Shown here: positions 61,827 through 64,000 of the stretch, piece by piece
Numbering within the stretch: the first letter of the stretch is position 1
Layout of the letters: every line of letters begins with the position of its first letter
Source of the DNA: Vallitaleaceae bacterium
GTDB taxonomy: Bacteria; Bacillota; Clostridia; Lachnospirales; Vallitaleaceae
Direction: 5' to 3'
DNA length: 64,000 bases
NCBI GenBank assembly: GCA_028277605.1
Contig: JANQFZ010000068.1
Coordinates: 62,001 to 126,000 of the forward strand
Notes under the pieces: generated by a model
Told to the model about the DNA's origin: nothing
Seen by the model: only the letters and a program-made list of their open reading frames with translations
The model's database searches: none
Position numbers and translations under genes: made by a program

Positions 61827-62474
61827 ATGCTGACAGATATTCAAGCAGTAATTTTTGATTTAGATGGGACATTAATAGATTCTATGTGGCTGTGGCAATC
61901 TATAGATGAAGAGTATCTTAAACTACATCATATTGATATGCCCGATGGTTTTCAAGATGATTTAGAAGGGATGAGTTTTACTGAGACAGCCAGATATTTT
62001 AAAGAGCGTTTCCAGTTGTCGGAATCAATTGAGAAGATCAAAGATGACTGGAATAAGATGGCATGGGATTATTATGCCCATCGAGTAGACTTAAAGGATG
62101 GCGTTGTGGCATTTTTAGATTATCTACGTAATAAAGAGCTTCCAATAGGAATAGGGACAAGTAACTCGAGAGAGCTGGTAGAGCTGGTAGTTAGCAAGTA
62201 TCATATAGAGAAGTATTTTACATCTATTAGGACATCTTGTGAGGTAGATAAAGGGAAGCCGCATCCAGATATTTATTTGAAGGTTGCTTCTGATTTGGGA
62301 GTTGATCCTTCAACATGTTTGGTTTTTGAGGATATTCCTAATGGAATTGTTGCTGCTAAACGTGCTGGTATGAAAGTGTGTGCTATAGAGGATGATTTTT
62401 CTAAAGCGATGAAGGATAGGAAGGTTGAGTTGGCGGATTACTTTATTGAGAGTTATTATGAGGTGATGAAGTAA
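61827..62474 (+). CDS. HAD-superfamily phosphatase, beta-phosphoglucomutase-like
   Basis: This 215-residue HAD hydrolase has the nucleophile and acid D11 and D13 in FDLDGTLIDS. The helical cap covers about 18-85, followed by IGTSNSRELV, KGKPHPDIYL and FEDIPNGIVAAKRAGMKV. The layout is that of beta-phosphoglucomutase-like phosphatases; the substrate is unknown. GTG 61818 is in frame, but ATG 61827 has GAGGTG six bases upstream. Two palindromic elements follow the stop codon. Confidence 0.9.
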   Translation: MLTDIQAVIFDLDGTLIDSMWLWQSIDEEYLKLHHIDMPDGFQDDLEGMSFTETARYFKERFQLSESIEKIKDDWNKMAWDYYAHRVDLKDGVVAFLDYLRNKELPIGIGTSNSRELVELVVSKYHIEKYFTSIRTSCEVDKGKPHPDIYLKVASDLGVDPSTCLVFEDIPNGIVAAKRAGMKVCAIEDDFSKAMKDRKVELADYFIESYYEVMK

Positions 62475-62487
62475 AGAGTGGGGTGAA

Positions 62488-62641
62488 ATTTTGGCTTGGA
62501 GTAAGCGAAAGAAAGTATAAAAGGTATTAGCTTCATAAACCCCTAAACGTCCTTGTTTAGCAGGGTTTACGCTCCACTCCTGTTCCGCTGTTTCGCTAAT
62601 ACCTTTTATACTTTCTGAGATGGGGTATGCGAAGCCAAAAT
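62488..62641 (+). repeat. Palindromic intergenic element C
   Basis: A 154-bp element has nested symmetry. Outer arms are ATTTTGGCTT (62488-62497) and AAGCCAAAAT (62632-62641). A perfect 22-bp inner pair lies at 62510-62531 and 62595-62616. A central AAACCCCTAAAC/GTTTAG-CAGGGTTT hairpin lies at 62537-62568. No reading frame of note is present. Downstream sequence (TATCTCTGTGGTGGT) is also shared with copy D. Confidence 0.85.
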
Positions 62642-62720
62642 ATCTCTGTGGTGGTGTGTTTGAGTAAACTAGATAACGAAGGTATTTTTCCATCGAGTGA
62701 GATATAGTAAAACAGTCAAA

Positions 62721-62874
62721 ATTTTGGCTTGGAGTAAGCGAAAGAAAGTATAAAAGGTATTAGCTTCATAAACCCCTAAACGTTCGTGTTTAGCAGGGTT
62801 TACGCTCCACTCCAGTTCCCCTGTTTTACTAATACCTTTTATTTTTTCTAAGACGGAGTATGCGAAGGCAAAAT
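62721..62874 (+). repeat. Palindromic intergenic element D, second copy of C
   Basis: This 154-bp copy aligns with element C without gaps, starts 233 bp after it and in the same orientation, and carries scattered substitutions, mostly in the right half. The right inner arm is partly eroded (62828-62849). The spacer between copies (62642-62720) has no gene. Together the pair fill the 509-bp gap between the HAD gene and the YgiQ-type gene. Confidence 0.85.
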
Positions 62875-62983
62875 ATCTCTGTGGTGGTATATATGAGTAA
62901 ACACGATTATGTGGTACATTGAGTTAGGAATAATATGTATAGTGTTTTAAATAGATTGGTTTTTGAGAGGATTGGACTTGTTT

Positions 62984-64000
62984 ATGATTAGGGATTTTTT
63001 GCCTATTAGTAGAATGGATATGGAGAAGCGGGGATGGGATAGTGTTGATTTTGTTTTTGTGACGGGTGATGCTTATGTGGATCATCCTTCTTTTGGTGTT
63101 GCAATTGTGACTAGGCTGCTTGAGACGCATGGCTTTAAGGTAGGGGTTGTTGCTCAGCCTAGATGGAAAACGACTGAGGATATTGAAGTGTTTGGCAGAC
63201 CTAGATTAGGATTTTTGGTGTCTTCTGGGAATATTGATTCTATGGTGAATCATTATACAGTTGCTAAGAAGAGACGTAAGAAGGATTCTTATACACCGGG
63301 TGGACAGATTGGGAAAAGACCAGATCGTTCGGTTATTGTTTATTCTAATCTTATTAGACAGGTTTATAAGGATGTGCCGATTATTATTGGGGGTATTGAA
63401 GCTTCTTTGAGACGATTGGCACATTATGATTATTGGAGTAATAAGGTAAGACGTTCTGTTTTGCTTGATTCAGGGGCAGATTTATTAGTTTATGGAATGG
63501 GAGAGCATGCTATTGTTGAGATTTCTGAAGCACTAGACAGTGGTATTCCAGTGAATGAAATAACCTATATTACGGGTACGGTTTATAAGACAAATAGTAT
63601 GGAGGATGTGTATGATGCTGTAGTATTACCTTCTTTTAAGACGATTACTTCCAGTAAGAAAAGCTATGCAGAGAGCTTTATGAAACAGTATATTAATACG
63701 GATCCTTTTAATGGCAGGCGTTTGGTAGAGAGTTATAATGACCATACCTTTATTGTACAAAATCCACCTGCTAAGCCGTTGACTGAGTCTGAGATGGATG
63801 CTGTGTATTCATTGTACTATGAACGAACCTATCATCCTATATATGAAGAATTAGGTGGTGTGCCAGCCATTCAAGAAGTTAAGTTTAGTTTGGTATGCAA
63901 TAGAGGATGCTTTGGTGATTGTAGTTTTTGTGCATTGACATTTCATCAAGGGAGAATTGTTCAGCGTAGAAGTCAGCAATCGTTGGTTAATGAGGCAAAA
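62984..64000 (+). CDS. YgiQ-family radical SAM protein, N-terminal part
   Basis: The first 339 codons of a YgiQ (UPF0313) family protein, which continues past the right edge. The N-terminal domain begins FLPISRMDMEKRGWD followed by VDFVFVTGDAYVDHPSFG, the family hallmark. GGIEASLRRLAHYDYWS follows. The radical SAM cluster CNRGCFGDCSFC starts near residue 304, with the ligands that bind the 4Fe-4S and SAM. Function is unknown. ATG 62984 is chosen by homology; TTG 62978 has a better-spaced GAGAGG site and is a fair alternative. Confidence 0.92.
   Translation, partial: MIRDFLPISRMDMEKRGWDSVDFVFVTGDAYVDHPSFGVAIVTRLLETHGFKVGVVAQPRWKTTEDIEVFGRPRLGFLVSSGNIDSMVNHYTVAKKRRKKDSYTPGGQIGKRPDRSVIVYSNLIRQVYKDVPIIIGGIEASLRRLAHYDYWSNKVRRSVLLDSGADLLVYGMGEHAIVEISEALDSGIPVNEITYITGTVYKTNSMEDVYDAVVLPSFKTITSSKKSYAESFMKQYINTDPFNGRRLVESYNDHTFIVQNPPAKPLTESEMDAVYSLYYERTYHPIYEELGGVPAIQEVKFSLVCNRGCFGDCSFCALTFHQGRIVQRRSQQSLVNEAK

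Noticed and set aside
62488-62874. CRISPR array, suggested by two similar repeats
   Set aside because: There are only two copies, the unit is 154 bp and palindromic, and no cas genes are near.
62310-63130. Minus-strand frames across the repeat region and the start of the YgiQ-type gene
   Set aside because: They run through the palindromes and through clear coding sequence on the other strand, with low-complexity composition.
1-64000. tRNA, rRNA or prophage genes
   Set aside because: No cloverleaf-like, rRNA-like, integrase, capsid or terminase sequence was noticed in any gap or gene.

Overview
The window looks like a piece of a low-GC Gram-positive (Firmicutes) chromosome of class Clostridia, probably close to the Lachnospirales or Vallitalea-type lineages. 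The evidence is an A+T-rich sequence, strong GGAGG-type ribosome sites, frequent TTG starts, and the markers CodY, PolC, a YlmC/YmxH sporulation protein, FliY instead of FliN, CheC/CheD and a WhiG/FliA-type sigma factor. The lineage is inferred from gene content only. Every gene I support is on the + strand, and I see no phage, CRISPR array, rRNA or tRNA.

Layout. 1-9.2 kb holds the end of a ylmC/ymxH-like gene, nrdR, comM (yifB), a divergent alanine racemase with a FemX-like lipid II aminoacyltransferase, dprA, topA and codY. 9.7-41.6 kb is one very large fla/che locus: flgB flgC fliE fliF fliG fliH fliI fliJ motE-like fliK flgD, a TIGR02530-type flagellar operon gene, flgE flbD motA motB fliL fliM fliY cheY fliO fliP fliQ fliR flhB flhA flhF flhG, a YcgR-like PilZ gene, cheB cheA cheW cheC cheD, a small membrane protein, the motility sigma factor and fapA. 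41.6-43.0 kb carries three poorly characterised genes: a small basic protein, a membrane-anchored DUF6115-like protein with a C-terminal helix-turn-helix, and a truncated MltG-like protein. 43.1-56.0 kb is the classic rpsB tsf pyrH frr uppS cdsA dxr rseP ispG polC series. 56.0-64.0 kb has an aldo/keto reductase with a ferredoxin domain, RNase HI, an M23 peptidase, a small alarmone synthetase, a metallophosphoesterase, an RsmF-like rRNA methyltransferase, a HAD phosphatase and the first 339 codons of a YgiQ-type radical SAM protein.

How the genes work together. The fla/che block encodes the rod base, MS ring, C ring, export gate and ATPase, hook, stators, FlhF/FlhG placement GTPase/ATPase, a c-di-GMP brake and most of the chemotaxis pathway. 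It ends with the sigma factor that would switch on late genes. Flagellin, the hook-associated proteins and CheR must lie elsewhere. The next block joins ribosome production to isoprenoid, lipid-carrier and phospholipid synthesis and then to the replicative polymerase.

The least explained features are non-coding. One is a family of long palindromic elements in intergenic gaps (48.1, 57.7, 62.5 and 62.7 kb, with a possible decayed copy near 1.0 kb). Another is a 120-bp MITE-like inverted repeat between rpsB and tsf. There are also a folded leader before rpsB and large hairpins inside the flagellar operon. Among proteins, the divergent racemase/FemX pair and the DUF6115/MltG-like pair merit a second look. 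I found no convincing wholly new multi-gene system.
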